NCBI RefSeq assembly: GCF_009727055.1
Contig: NC_052357.1
Location: forward strand, 2,977,464 to 3,041,463
Reading direction: 5' to 3'
Length of the DNA: 64,000 nt
Source of the DNA: Benincasa hispida
Taxonomy: Eukaryota > Streptophyta > Magnoliopsida > Cucurbitales > Cucurbitaceae
Position 1 is the stretch's first letter, and each line of letters begins with the position of its first letter. Position numbers and translations under genes: made by a program. Under the pieces are notes generated by a model. It had not been told where the DNA came from and did no database searches. It was given only the letters and a program-made list of their open reading frames with translations. Below are positions 61,101 through 64,000 of this stretch, piece after piece.

Positions 61101-63867
61101 ATGAAAATCCAATTTTGGAGACATATGGTCCATGTGTGTTGACCATGTTAATTGTAATGATTTTAATTTAACTAACAATTTCCTTTTTAAGAATAATCTT
61201 TGGTGCATACCTAAAACTTCTCTTCGAGAATCCTTGTTTAATTACATAGTAATGGACTAGCACGACACTTCGGAATGGACAAGACTTTACAGCTCTTAAA
61301 TAACAGATTCTATTGCCCACAAATTCGCAAAGATGTGACAAAATTCATCAAACACTGCTACACATGCCAAACAGCAAAAGAACAGCAACAAAACACAGGT
61401 TTATACTCCCCTTTACCCATCTCCGAGAGCATTTGGGAGGACTTATCCATGGATTTTATTTTAGGACTATCAAAAACTCAAAAAGGGTATGACTTTGTTC
61501 TAGTTGTTGTTTATAGGTTTAGCAAAATGTATCATTTTTTCCCATGTCGTAAAACATCGGATGCCGTTTATATTGGTAATCTATTCTTTAAAGAAATTGT
61601 GCGCTTACATGGAATTCCCAAGTCCATAGTTTCAGACAGGGATGTCATGGAGCAGTTGGAGAAAATGATCCTAGCATGGAAGCTGAAGCTATGGCCGAGA
61701 GAGTTGCTGAACTACATAAGGAAGTCATGGAGCAGTTGGAGAAAATGACTACCAAATACAAGACAACAGCTGACAAGTATAGAAGATCCAATGAATTCAA
61801 AGAAGGCGACTTAGTGATGATCCATCTCAGAAAAAATTGGTTCCATGTAGGCACCAACACAAGCTTCAACCAAGGAAGCTAGGACCTTTCCAAATCCTAA
61901 AGAAATATGGAGATAATGCCTACAAGATTGAACTACCCGAAGATCTTCATATCAGCCCTATCTTCAACGTGGCTGACCTAACAGAGTACTTTCCACCAGA
62001 CCAGCTCAAACTTTCAGCCTAAACTTGAGGACGAGTTTCATTTTACTTACACGGGGGGAATTTGATGTAATATAGGAGTACCGACATCTTCTTTTTTTAT
62101 GTTTAAGCAGTCTTGTAGTCAATTCTTTAAGTTTTAAGCTCGTAATTACCAAAACCTTTAAACTCTTTGTGTTGTAATCTTTAGTTAGAAAGTTGTTGGA
62201 ATGTTACTGTTGGTAACTAACTTTTACTAGGCTGTCAAAGGATTCAGTATTTAAACTGAATTCCTCTTCCATTAATGACATCTTCGAAGTACTATTCAGA
62301 ATTTGAACCTTACTCTCTCGATGATACACCATGTGGTCCAGGGATCGAGAAACGATGTCTCCTAGGGGCCAAGATTCTAGTCAAAACTGAGAATAGCTAG
62401 ATATGTCATTGATTCAACCAACTAATGTCATCAAAGCAAACTCAATACAAAATGTCTCATTGGGTTCAATTTTCAATTCAAGCATAAGCCCAATCAGACA
62501 AACAAAGCTACTAATGCCCTCCGTCAGAGAAGTGAACATGTGACACTGTGCACATCAGTTCAACTAAAAGCCAGTAAGTTCAATGGAATTGTCTGCAAAG
62601 CCATCAAGAAACACATGTGCTTGTTGATAAATCCTTCAAATGTGAAACTTTCGTCGTAACTATGAACATGTGCTCGACTAACATAAATACAAAGTTGTTC
62701 TTAAAAGATGTGGTCAAGCTCTGGGGTGTTTTTGAAAGTATAGGGAGCGATAGAGATTGATGATTCATATGGACTTTCTGAACCAAATTGTCCAAACTAC
62801 ACAAATCCAATTAAAAATGTCCTTCGAAATCATATGCCTGGCCATGCCACATGTTGTGAATCACCATTGTGTGAGGAAGAAACCAATGGTTTACAATTTT
62901 ACCAAAGGGTGGAAATAAGCATCAGAAACAAACTTGGGCTTACCTTGAGAAAGTGTTGAAGTGTTGGAAGAAATGATTGAACATGAAACATCGACCACAT
63001 GAGTTTCAGACAGGGCTCCAAGTGTTAATCAAGTTGCAGCTCAAGCAGCATCACTTTCTCTTAAATCAATGATTGACCCAAAAGCTTAAGCTGATGGGTG
63101 AAGGCACATTTAATATCACATCATTTAACACTCCCCTCACTTGTGGACTTGAAATATAAAGAAGACATAACAAGTAGAAATTAATATTAATTGAGGAGGA
63201 AATAACATTGCAGGAGTTTGAACACATGACCTTCTAGACCACCTGCTCTGATATCATCTTAAATCACCGATTGACCCAAAAACTTAAGCTGACAGGTGAA
63301 TGCAAATTTAATATTATATCATCTAACAATTATTGATCATTTTTAACCCAAAGAGAATAAGAAGGCAACACTTCAGCAATACTTAAAGAATCTTTTGAGA
63401 TATCAAGTCAAGACCACAAGTTTCCTTTTAAAAAAAAGGTTATAATATAATAACATGGAATTGCATGTTGGGGATGACAAAACAAAATAAATTCAGTAAA
63501 TAGTTCTTAAAAAAGCCAAAACTCTAGAAATTTTATTGAAGATTTATAAAAAAAAAATTAATGAAAAGGAAAAGTATAGTTTCATTTTTCAAAAATGGAT
63601 TGAAAAAAAGAACTGATTATTCCCATTCAAAAGCCATTTAACAAACCAAAATACTTGCAGTTAGAATAGGACTAAAAAAGGTCATCAATATTAAAAAAGT
63701 GTCACCAACAAACATTAATTTCCTTAACTCTAACATATATCATTTCTCTTAGTTTGAAAGAGAGAAAAAAAAATGTCACTATCAACTCCATCATTCAAAG
63801 ATGAAGAGCATACCTTTTGCCATGAAATTTTCATTGGATGAAATACAAGTATGACCATATGGGTGTC
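16048..63867 (-). CDS. PolI-type 5'-3' exonuclease family protein, 5'-partial, 10 exons
   Basis: Host nuclear gene assembled from ten phase-compatible exons with GT donors and AG acceptors, about 794 coding bases plus stop. It encodes the metal-dependent 5'-nuclease (FEN/PIN-like) domain of the DNA polymerase I small fragment, without a polymerase domain. In order: [13 protein letters not shown] (substrate-binding Lys/Arg), [11 protein letters not shown] and [12 protein letters not shown] and [10 protein letters not shown] (metal-binding acids), a helix-hairpin-helix-type segment [13 protein letters not shown], and the C-terminal SAM-like part ending RLWKKLDRN. Plant relatives (Arabidopsis At3g52050/At1g34380, believed organellar) are about 400-450 residues, so 150-180 residues including any targeting peptide lie past 64000. 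All expected acidic residues in the visible part are present and no stop breaks it, so it looks functional. Introns total about 47 kb, nearly all transposons. Confidence 0.9.
16760..18367. mobile_element. Foldback/MULE-like non-autonomous element
   Basis: Long imperfect terminal inverted repeats of about 300 bases: 16760-17045 pairs with 18035-18367 (ends agggaaatatc and reverse-complemented gtaaatgtctttctggtc, then shared tttagtcc, catggaaaaaaa and tttcctttctttctc blocks). A second inner inverted pair is 17527-17610 with 17945-18040. Possible target duplication aaattta at 16753-16759 and 18368-18374. No transposase was seen. It lies in the 2.4-kb intron between exons i and j. Confidence 0.65.
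18587..18661 (-). CDS. Exonuclease exon i
   Basis: Acceptor CTGCAG, donor GTTTGT. 75 bases, phase 0/0, encoding [25 protein letters not shown]. Typical of the family's C-terminal segment where the strand passes to the last helices. Confidence 0.9.
19159..19203 (-). CDS. Exonuclease exon h
   Basis: Acceptor CTTGTAG, donor GTAATT. 45 bases, phase 0/0, encoding [15 protein letters not shown]. The preceding intron is 4.2 kb and contains gypsy and copia debris. Confidence 0.88.
20050..20222 (+). pseudogene. Ty1/copia pol fragment (before RNase H)
   Basis: The plus frame gives [37 protein letters not shown] and [13 protein letters not shown], the conserved copia stretch between RT and RNase H. 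One stop is in frame. No LTR was seen; it is a short relic in the intron between exons g and h. Confidence 0.65.
20228..20395 (-). mobile_element. LINE 3' tail fragment
   Basis: The minus-strand sequence ending in a short A-rich tail (aaaagaaaatt) with text like the 3' ends of the LINEs elsewhere here (loss-of-end words aaacgaatttttcattaatcaaatgaaaagagac). No ORF remains. Confidence 0.35.
20396..21600 (+). pseudogene. Ty3/gypsy pol fragment with internal RT deletion
   Basis: Open frame to 21319 starting with a Glu-rich linker. The aspartic protease region follows ([20 protein letters not shown], where the expected Asp-Ser-Gly is Asp-Gly-Arg), then the N-terminal edge of RT ([20 protein letters not shown]). 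After a frameshift, [11 protein letters not shown] and CRAINKITI run directly into [20 protein letters not shown], the end of RNase H. The whole RT core is missing. Same family as the element at 51137-62331. Inactive. Confidence 0.75.
21660..21900. repeat. Possible MITE-type repeat
   Basis: Contains CACCAACT-aga-AGTTGGTG (21679-21697, perfect stem) and repeated word pairs (tttggggcacc, agtatttactatttc) of a kind I recall from plant MITEs. Borders not seen. Confidence 0.3.
21915..22300 (-). pseudogene. Ty1/copia RT N-terminal fragment
   Basis: The minus frame gives [55 protein letters not shown] and [14 protein letters not shown], the copia RT start. Several stops (GCK-stop-VF). No LTR was identified nearby. 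Confidence 0.7.
22300..23417. other. Intron sequence, nothing recognised
   Basis: AT-rich intron between exons g and h. A weak open frame at 22747-22932 has no family resemblance. Confidence 0.5.
23418..23476 (-). CDS. Exonuclease exon g
   Basis: Acceptor GGTCAG, donor GTATGT. 59 bases encode [19 protein letters not shown] after a split Gly. Matches the helical region after the DNA-binding turn. Confidence 0.9.
24405..24455 (-). CDS. Exonuclease exon f
   Basis: Acceptor ATGCAG, donor GTGAGT. 51 bases encode [16 protein letters not shown] between split Gly codons. This is the G(V)xGIGxxxAxxLI DNA-binding turn, continuous in phase with exon e across the largest intron. Confidence 0.9.
24641..26627 (-). 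mobile_element. L1-like LINE 1, RT deleted
   Basis: 3' tail (poly-T on the plus strand) at about 24641. Minus-strand ORF 26572-25568 is an apurinic endonuclease-like domain: [45 protein letters not shown] and SLIDQFLVS, as in L1 ORF2. It is followed directly by the C-terminal zinc-binding RT-associated part ([17 protein letters not shown]) and [20 protein letters not shown] at 25445-24992. The catalytic RT core is absent. Its right end is split by the copia element at 26628; 37705-37869 is the probable continuation. Sense with the host gene. Confidence 0.8.
26628..26782 (-). repeat. Copia A 3' LTR
   Basis: 155 bp, near-identical to 37548-37704, with the GGGGGGGAG polypurine tract immediately upstream. 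Confidence 0.9.
26783..28564 (-). pseudogene. Copia A reverse transcriptase and RNase H
   Basis: 28564-27854 carries the RT N-terminus ([40 protein letters not shown]). 27811-27578 has [15 protein letters not shown] where the catalytic YVDD is YVNH, so RT is dead. 27562-26959 carries [18 protein letters not shown] and RNase H motifs ([27 protein letters not shown]), then [17 protein letters not shown] at 26960-26890. Several frame breaks. Confidence 0.85.
28633..29960 (-). pseudogene. Copia A integrase (split by a MITE)
   Basis: 29933-29688 encodes the His/Cys zinc region ([26 protein letters not shown]) and the core start ([30 protein letters not shown]). The MITE at 29248-29675 interrupts it. 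The core and C-terminal part resume at 29235-28633 ([34 protein letters not shown]). Frameshifts present. Confidence 0.75.
29248..29675. mobile_element. GC-rich-ended MITE with 12-bp TSD
   Basis: 428 bp with terminal inverted repeats gtgttttaaaaagccc (29248-29263) and gggcatttaaaaacac (29660-29675), flanked by perfect duplications taagtataacca at 29236-29247 and 29676-29687. GGCGCC-rich subterminal parts and a 10-bp hairpin GCCCCAAGGA...TCCTTGGGGC at 29376-29407. No ORF. Inserted in the copia A integrase. Confidence 0.85.
30444..30588 (+). repeat. Copia C 5' LTR
   Basis: About 145 bp, TGTTATAATTC...GGTTTTAC, followed by the tRNA-Met-type primer-binding site. Confidence 0.85.
31089..31500 (+). 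pseudogene. Copia C gag/protease, deleted
   Basis: [20 protein letters not shown] and [12 protein letters not shown], the gag start, jump straight to [14 protein letters not shown] (zinc knuckle), so about 200 residues of gag are missing compared with copia A. The protease reads [15 protein letters not shown], with the catalytic Asp of Asp-Ser-Gly changed to Gly. Confidence 0.8.
31692..34290 (+). pseudogene. Copia C integrase, RT and RNase H
   Basis: Integrase remains at 31692-32574 ([55 protein letters not shown]). RT at 32707-33750 with [40 protein letters not shown] and an intact YVDD in [12 protein letters not shown]. RNase H region at 33747-34289 ([39 protein letters not shown]). Frameshifts near 33050, 33190 and 33745, and a stop at 34021, inactivate it. 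Confidence 0.85.
34471..34602 (+). repeat. Copia C 3' LTR
   Basis: About 132 bp, TGTAATAATTTC...GTTTTACA, carrying a short internal loss relative to the 5' LTR. Confidence 0.85.
35700..36086 (-). pseudogene. Copia A protease and pre-integrase, 5' part
   Basis: [14 protein letters not shown] keeps the aspartic protease Asp-Ser-Gly site. [12 protein letters not shown] ends at a stop at 35841, then [26 protein letters not shown], the pre-integrase segment, which is cut at 35694 by the LINE 2 insertion and resumes at 29960. Confidence 0.75.
36310..37035 (-). pseudogene. Copia A gag
   Basis: The minus frame starts [20 protein letters not shown] with [20 protein letters not shown], the copia gag (UBN2/gag_2 type), to 36694. 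It continues after a small break at 36657-36310 ([40 protein letters not shown]). [13 protein letters not shown] zinc knuckle follows with frame damage near 36300-36240. Confidence 0.75.
37548..37704 (-). repeat. Copia A 5' LTR
   Basis: 157 bp, TGTTATAATATG...GAGTACA on the minus strand, directly followed by the tRNA-Met-type primer-binding site at 37547-37537. Confidence 0.9.
37705..37869 (-). mobile_element. Probable LINE 1 upstream piece
   Basis: Short block between copia A and the next LTR element. It would join 26627 if copia A were removed. Reading is weak, so continuity is inferred from position. Confidence 0.35.
37870..38064 (-). repeat. 3' LTR of the non-autonomous element
   Basis: 195 bp; same ends as 41610-41846 with about 40 bases lost inside; polypurine tract adjacent. 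Confidence 0.85.
38133..38630 (-). pseudogene. Gag-like region of the non-autonomous element, 3' part
   Basis: Continuation after LINE 3. [10 protein letters not shown] near 38625, then an acidic stretch [20 protein letters not shown] with Glu/Ser runs (38582-38388), then [20 protein letters not shown] and [15 protein letters not shown] ending at 38133. Two frame changes. No known domain recognised. Confidence 0.45.
38655..40938 (-). mobile_element. L1-like LINE 3, 5'-truncated
   Basis: Target duplication aatccattctt at 38620-38630 and 40939-40949. RT region 40938-40150 on the minus strand: [40 protein letters not shown] and [18 protein letters not shown] with the catalytic FADD. Further RT/C-terminal parts at 40177-39833 and the zinc-binding RT-associated domain at 39664-39236 ([18 protein letters not shown]). 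3' box and poly-T end at 38655. 24 extra bases lie between the tail and the left TSD. Frameshifts make it inactive. Confidence 0.9.
40950..41274 (-). pseudogene. Gag-like ORF of the non-autonomous element, 5' part
   Basis: [20 protein letters not shown] followed by a basic, Arg/Gln-rich region ([19 protein letters not shown]) up to ILDQENQ. At 40949 the frame enters LINE 3 without a stop, giving a 374-codon fused frame to 40150. The sequence resembles no enzyme; nucleic-acid binding is a guess from composition. Confidence 0.55.
41610..41846 (-). repeat. 5' LTR of the non-autonomous element
   Basis: 237 bp; TGATGTAATATG start, CTACATCA end on the minus strand, next to the primer-binding site. 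Confidence 0.85.
41948..42057 (-). CDS. Exonuclease exon e
   Basis: Acceptor TTCTAG, donor GTGATT. 110 bases encode [20 protein letters not shown] and [16 protein letters not shown] with split codons. GDKSDNIPG is the last acidic motif and leads into the helix-hairpin-helix region. The next intron is 17.5 kb. Confidence 0.93.
42058..42919. other. Intron sequence, nothing recognised
   Basis: Intron between exons d and e. A proline-rich open frame at 42396-42626 has no family resemblance. Confidence 0.5.
42920..43005 (-). CDS. Exonuclease exon d
   Basis: Acceptor AAACAG, donor GTAAGTGG (strong consensus). 86 bases encode [28 protein letters not shown] plus a split Glu. The SPDKDFFQ motif supplies two metal-binding Asp residues. 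Confidence 0.93.
43133..43201 (-). CDS. Exonuclease exon c
   Basis: Acceptor GATAG, donor GTGATA. 69 bases, phase 0/0, encoding [23 protein letters not shown]. Glu and the two Asp are metal-site residues of the 5'-nuclease family. The intron upstream is 6.1 kb, the one downstream only 127 bases. Confidence 0.93.
43426..44113 (-). pseudogene. Gypsy integrase, truncated (minus element)
   Basis: [20 protein letters not shown] with CEVCQRNK (zinc part), TMDFIEGL and [15 protein letters not shown] at 44113-43835. After a frame change, [18 protein letters not shown] and [18 protein letters not shown] (Asp and Glu of the DDE core). It ends at LMARDEAE where LINE 4 sequence starts. Confidence 0.85.
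44309..45553 (-). pseudogene. Gypsy RT and RNase H (minus element)
   Basis: 45553-45233: [40 protein letters not shown] and [12 protein letters not shown]. After a frameshift, [11 protein letters not shown] near 45150 keeps the catalytic FFDD. 45040-44309: [20 protein letters not shown] and RNase H with [20 protein letters not shown] and [19 protein letters not shown]. Confidence 0.85.
45562..46200 (-). pseudogene. Gypsy protease (minus element)
   Basis: [13 protein letters not shown] (about 46200-46150, intact Asp-Cys-Gly-Ala-Thr site of the RVP_2 type), one stop, then [20 protein letters not shown] and [15 protein letters not shown]. The frame continues through the linker ([16 protein letters not shown]) toward RT. 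Confidence 0.8.
46226..47339 (-). pseudogene. Gypsy gag (minus element)
   Basis: 47339-47079 holds a coiled-coil start ([20 protein letters not shown]); the self-association domain is at 47049-46663 ([40 protein letters not shown]). A Cys-rich knuckle-like piece is at 46514-46226 ([17 protein letters not shown]). Two frame breaks. Confidence 0.8.
47273..47699 (-). repeat. 5' LTR of the minus-strand gypsy
   Basis: 427 bp between TGTTAG and CTAACA short inverted ends, next to the tRNA-Met-type primer-binding site. Confidence 0.75.
48740..49000. mobile_element. Foldback MITE, about 260 bp
   Basis: Two arms of about 130 bases are imperfect reverse complements: aaattataactttggtccc at the left pairs with gggaccaaatttgcaattt at 48981-48999, and catagggattaa/ccctatagtttaa blocks pair further in. 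Flanked by imperfect 24-bp direct repeats, 48711-48734 and 49030-49053 (2 mismatches). Intron between exons b and c. Confidence 0.7.
49271..49398 (-). CDS. Exonuclease exon b
   Basis: Acceptor TATGTAG, donor GTAATA. 128 bases encode [20 protein letters not shown] and then [22 protein letters not shown]. It contains the Tyr-Lys..Asn-Arg DNA-binding motif shared with bacterial Pol I 5'-nuclease. Separated from exon a by a 14.4-kb intron. Confidence 0.92.
49590..50340 (-). mobile_element. Old LINE 3' fragment
   Basis: Minus-strand traces of the L1 C-terminal region: [12 protein letters not shown], a stop, then LERNKRIF across 49930-49850, comparable with [20 protein letters not shown] in LINE 5. 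Very decayed; borders unclear. Confidence 0.4.
50350..51136 (+). pseudogene. Old Ty3/gypsy pol, left half
   Basis: Decayed RT and RNase [21 protein letters not shown] (family: ..MPFGLTNAP..), IMNQVFHK, a damaged DD site, [10 protein letters not shown], then [15 protein letters not shown] of RNase H. The frame stops being followable exactly at the left LTR of the younger gypsy; the rest is at 62332-63000. Confidence 0.7.
51137..51401 (+). repeat. 5' LTR of the plus-strand gypsy
   Basis: 265 bp, starting tgatgtagtatagg and ending gatacacca, TSD tgtgg to its left. Confidence 0.92.
51531..52700 (+). pseudogene. Gag of the plus-strand gypsy
   Basis: Coiled-coil and acidic N-terminus ([20 protein letters not shown]) to 51872, gag domain 51912-52181 ([31 protein letters not shown]), then [17 protein letters not shown] and, at 52384-52680, a basic tail with knuckle [18 protein letters not shown]. 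Stops at 51872, 52181 and in the knuckle. Confidence 0.8.
52740..53076 (+). pseudogene. Protease of the plus-strand gypsy
   Basis: [28 protein letters not shown] keeps the Asp-Ser-Gly site; then a frameshift, [13 protein letters not shown], and IIPLSIG. Coding is cut at the 12-bp repeat aagaccaccaat where the LTR-less gypsy starts. Confidence 0.75.
53093..53950 (+). pseudogene. Gag of the LTR-less gypsy
   Basis: [17 protein letters not shown] coiled-coil, [40 protein letters not shown], and [20 protein letters not shown]. At least four in-frame stops (for example after AEHFF and MFEHF). Confidence 0.8.
54186..55490 (+). pseudogene. Protease and RT of the LTR-less gypsy
   Basis: Protease: [10 protein letters not shown] replaces the family's Asp-Cys-Gly-Ala-Thr site, so it is dead. 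Then [25 protein letters not shown] and [54 protein letters not shown] and [31 protein letters not shown] has the first catalytic Asp changed to Tyr. Several stops. Confidence 0.82.
55552..57640 (+). pseudogene. RNase H, integrase and chromodomain-like end of the LTR-less gypsy
   Basis: 55552-56187: [40 protein letters not shown]. 56257-56697 integrase: [36 protein letters not shown] and [16 protein letters not shown] damaged core, then 56875-57501: [20 protein letters not shown] and [40 protein letters not shown] (57510-57565) resembles a chromodomain tail. Confidence 0.82.
57639..57853 (+). pseudogene. RT of the plus-strand gypsy, left piece
   Basis: [40 protein letters not shown] and [14 protein letters not shown], cut by LINE 5 in its 12-bp target site. 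Confidence 0.85.
57854..60226 (-). mobile_element. L1-like LINE 5, 5'-truncated, 12-bp TSD
   Basis: Perfect target duplication catttatgagac at 57842-57853 and 60227-60238. RT frame 60229-59177: [58 protein letters not shown] and [18 protein letters not shown] (FADD intact). After a frameshifted stretch, 58883-58209 carries the C-terminal zinc part ([36 protein letters not shown]). 3' box near 57985, poly-T end at 57854. Very similar to LINE 3. Endonuclease and ORF1 absent. Confidence 0.93.
60239..61171 (+). pseudogene. RT end and RNase H of the plus-strand gypsy
   Basis: [15 protein letters not shown] keeps the catalytic YFDD. Then [40 protein letters not shown], and RNase H with [20 protein letters not shown] and [17 protein letters not shown] frameshift near 60868, then [20 protein letters not shown] and [17 protein letters not shown]. 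Confidence 0.85.
61275..62022 (+). pseudogene. Integrase of the plus-strand gypsy, core deleted
   Basis: [20 protein letters not shown] with HCYTCQTAK (zinc part), [20 protein letters not shown] and [13 protein letters not shown]. It then jumps to VMEQLEKM of the C-terminal part, so the rest of the DDE core is lost. A 25-bp direct repeat (61644-61668, 61724-61748) marks the spot. The end [20 protein letters not shown] and [14 protein letters not shown] is intact. Confidence 0.85.
62063..62331 (+). repeat. 3' LTR of the plus-strand gypsy
   Basis: 269 bp, starting tgatgtaatatagg, ending gatacacca, TSD tgtgg to its right. Confidence 0.92.
62332..63000 (+). pseudogene. Old Ty3/gypsy pol, right half
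   Basis: Continuation of 50350-51136: [14 protein letters not shown] (RNase H), [15 protein letters not shown] and LLINPSN, integrase traces [20 protein letters not shown] and [11 protein letters not shown]. Many stops. Confidence 0.65.
63059..63328 (-). mobile_element. TRIM-like miniature LTR element
   Basis: Two 72-bp direct repeats, 63257-63328 (5') and 63059-63130 (3'), both starting TGTTA(G/A)ATGAT and ending TGATTTAAGA on the minus strand. Inner 126 bp begins with TGATATCAGAGCAGG (tRNA-Met primer-binding site, one change) and ends with polypurine GTGAGGGGAG before the 3' repeat. No ORF. No TSD seen. Confidence 0.75.
63329..63813. other. Intron sequence, nothing recognised
   Basis: AT-rich sequence between the TRIM and exon a, with A-rich runs only. 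Confidence 0.5.
63814..63867 (-). CDS. Exonuclease exon a (first visible)
   Basis: Acceptor TTTCAG at 63868, donor GTATGC from 63813. 54 bases encode [17 protein letters not shown], with split Gly codons at both ends. It matches the segment of the family just before the FR...YK.NR motif. Earlier exons must lie beyond the window. Confidence 0.85.
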
Positions 63868-64000
63868 CTGAAAGAAAAGGTTTGTTTTTACCAAAAGGAT
63901 TAGTTCATTCTAGCAACTTTGAAATTCCTCAATGACCTACCCAGCACAATTGGGAAGGGAATTGACACTAGATCCCAAGAAACTCCCATTTTGATAGACA

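Larger units (their letters stand above)
51137..62331 (+). mobile_element. Ty3/gypsy element with nested gypsy and LINE
   Basis: 5' LTR 51137-51401 and 3' LTR 62063-62331, close to identical, TGATGTA...TACACCA, with perfect 5-bp target duplications tgtgg (51132-51136, 62332-62336). Primer-binding site tggtatcagagc at 51406-51417; polypurine acggggggaatt before the 3' LTR. Without the inserts (53088-57638 and 57854-60238) it is about 4.3 kb. It lies in the RNase H of an older gypsy, in the 14.4-kb intron of the exonuclease gene, antisense to it. Confidence 0.93.

Noticed and set aside
1..64000. A new defence or enzymatic gene cluster
   Set aside because: Apart from the exonuclease gene, everything readable belongs to known kinds of plant transposons; I saw no set of unknown intact genes.

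Overview
Eukaryotic, almost certainly dicot plant, nuclear DNA. AT-rich, intron-bearing, and packed with plant-type LTR retrotransposons, L1-like LINEs and MITEs. Repeat types and a DUF1985 fragment remind me of cucurbits, but that is recall, not a test. There are two runs of N (25 and 785 bases). No bacterial operons, CRISPR arrays or rRNA/tRNA genes were seen.

The one credible host gene is on the minus strand and runs leftwards across three quarters of the window. Ten exons (63867-63814, 49398-49271, 43201-43133, 43005-42920, 42057-41948, 24455-24405, 23476-23418, 19203-19159, 18661-18587, 16167-16048) have GT/AG borders and join in phase. They encode about 264 C-terminal residues of a plant 5'-3' exonuclease of the DNA polymerase I 5'-nuclease (FEN/PIN-like) family. 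The N-terminus lies beyond position 64000. Introns reach about 14.4, 6.1 and 17.5 kb because transposons have filled them.

Layout. 1-860: part of a Ty3/gypsy LTR. 0.9-1.7 and 11.4-13.0 kb: two copies of an LTR-like repeat. 2.2-11.3 kb: minus-strand LTR-type element with a 'putative plant transposon protein' ORF, a threefold tRNA-Asp primer-binding site, and a 3.1-kb head-to-tail duplication that may be partly an assembly artefact. 13.0-13.6 kb: DUF1985 relic. 14.4-15.9 kb: no gene seen. 16-64 kb: the exonuclease gene.

Intron contents. The 17.5-kb intron holds a LINE split by a Ty1/copia element; that copia holds a MITE and a second LINE, which is itself split by a second copia. Next to this stack is a non-autonomous LTR element carrying a third LINE. 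The 6.1-kb intron holds a LINE split by a minus-strand gypsy element, plus a foldback MITE. The 14.4-kb intron holds an old gypsy split by a younger gypsy (TSD TGTGG). The younger gypsy contains an LTR-less gag-pol of another gypsy family and a LINE with a perfect 12-bp TSD. A 270-bp TRIM lies near the window end. All transposon genes read here carry stops, frameshifts, deletions or lost catalytic residues.
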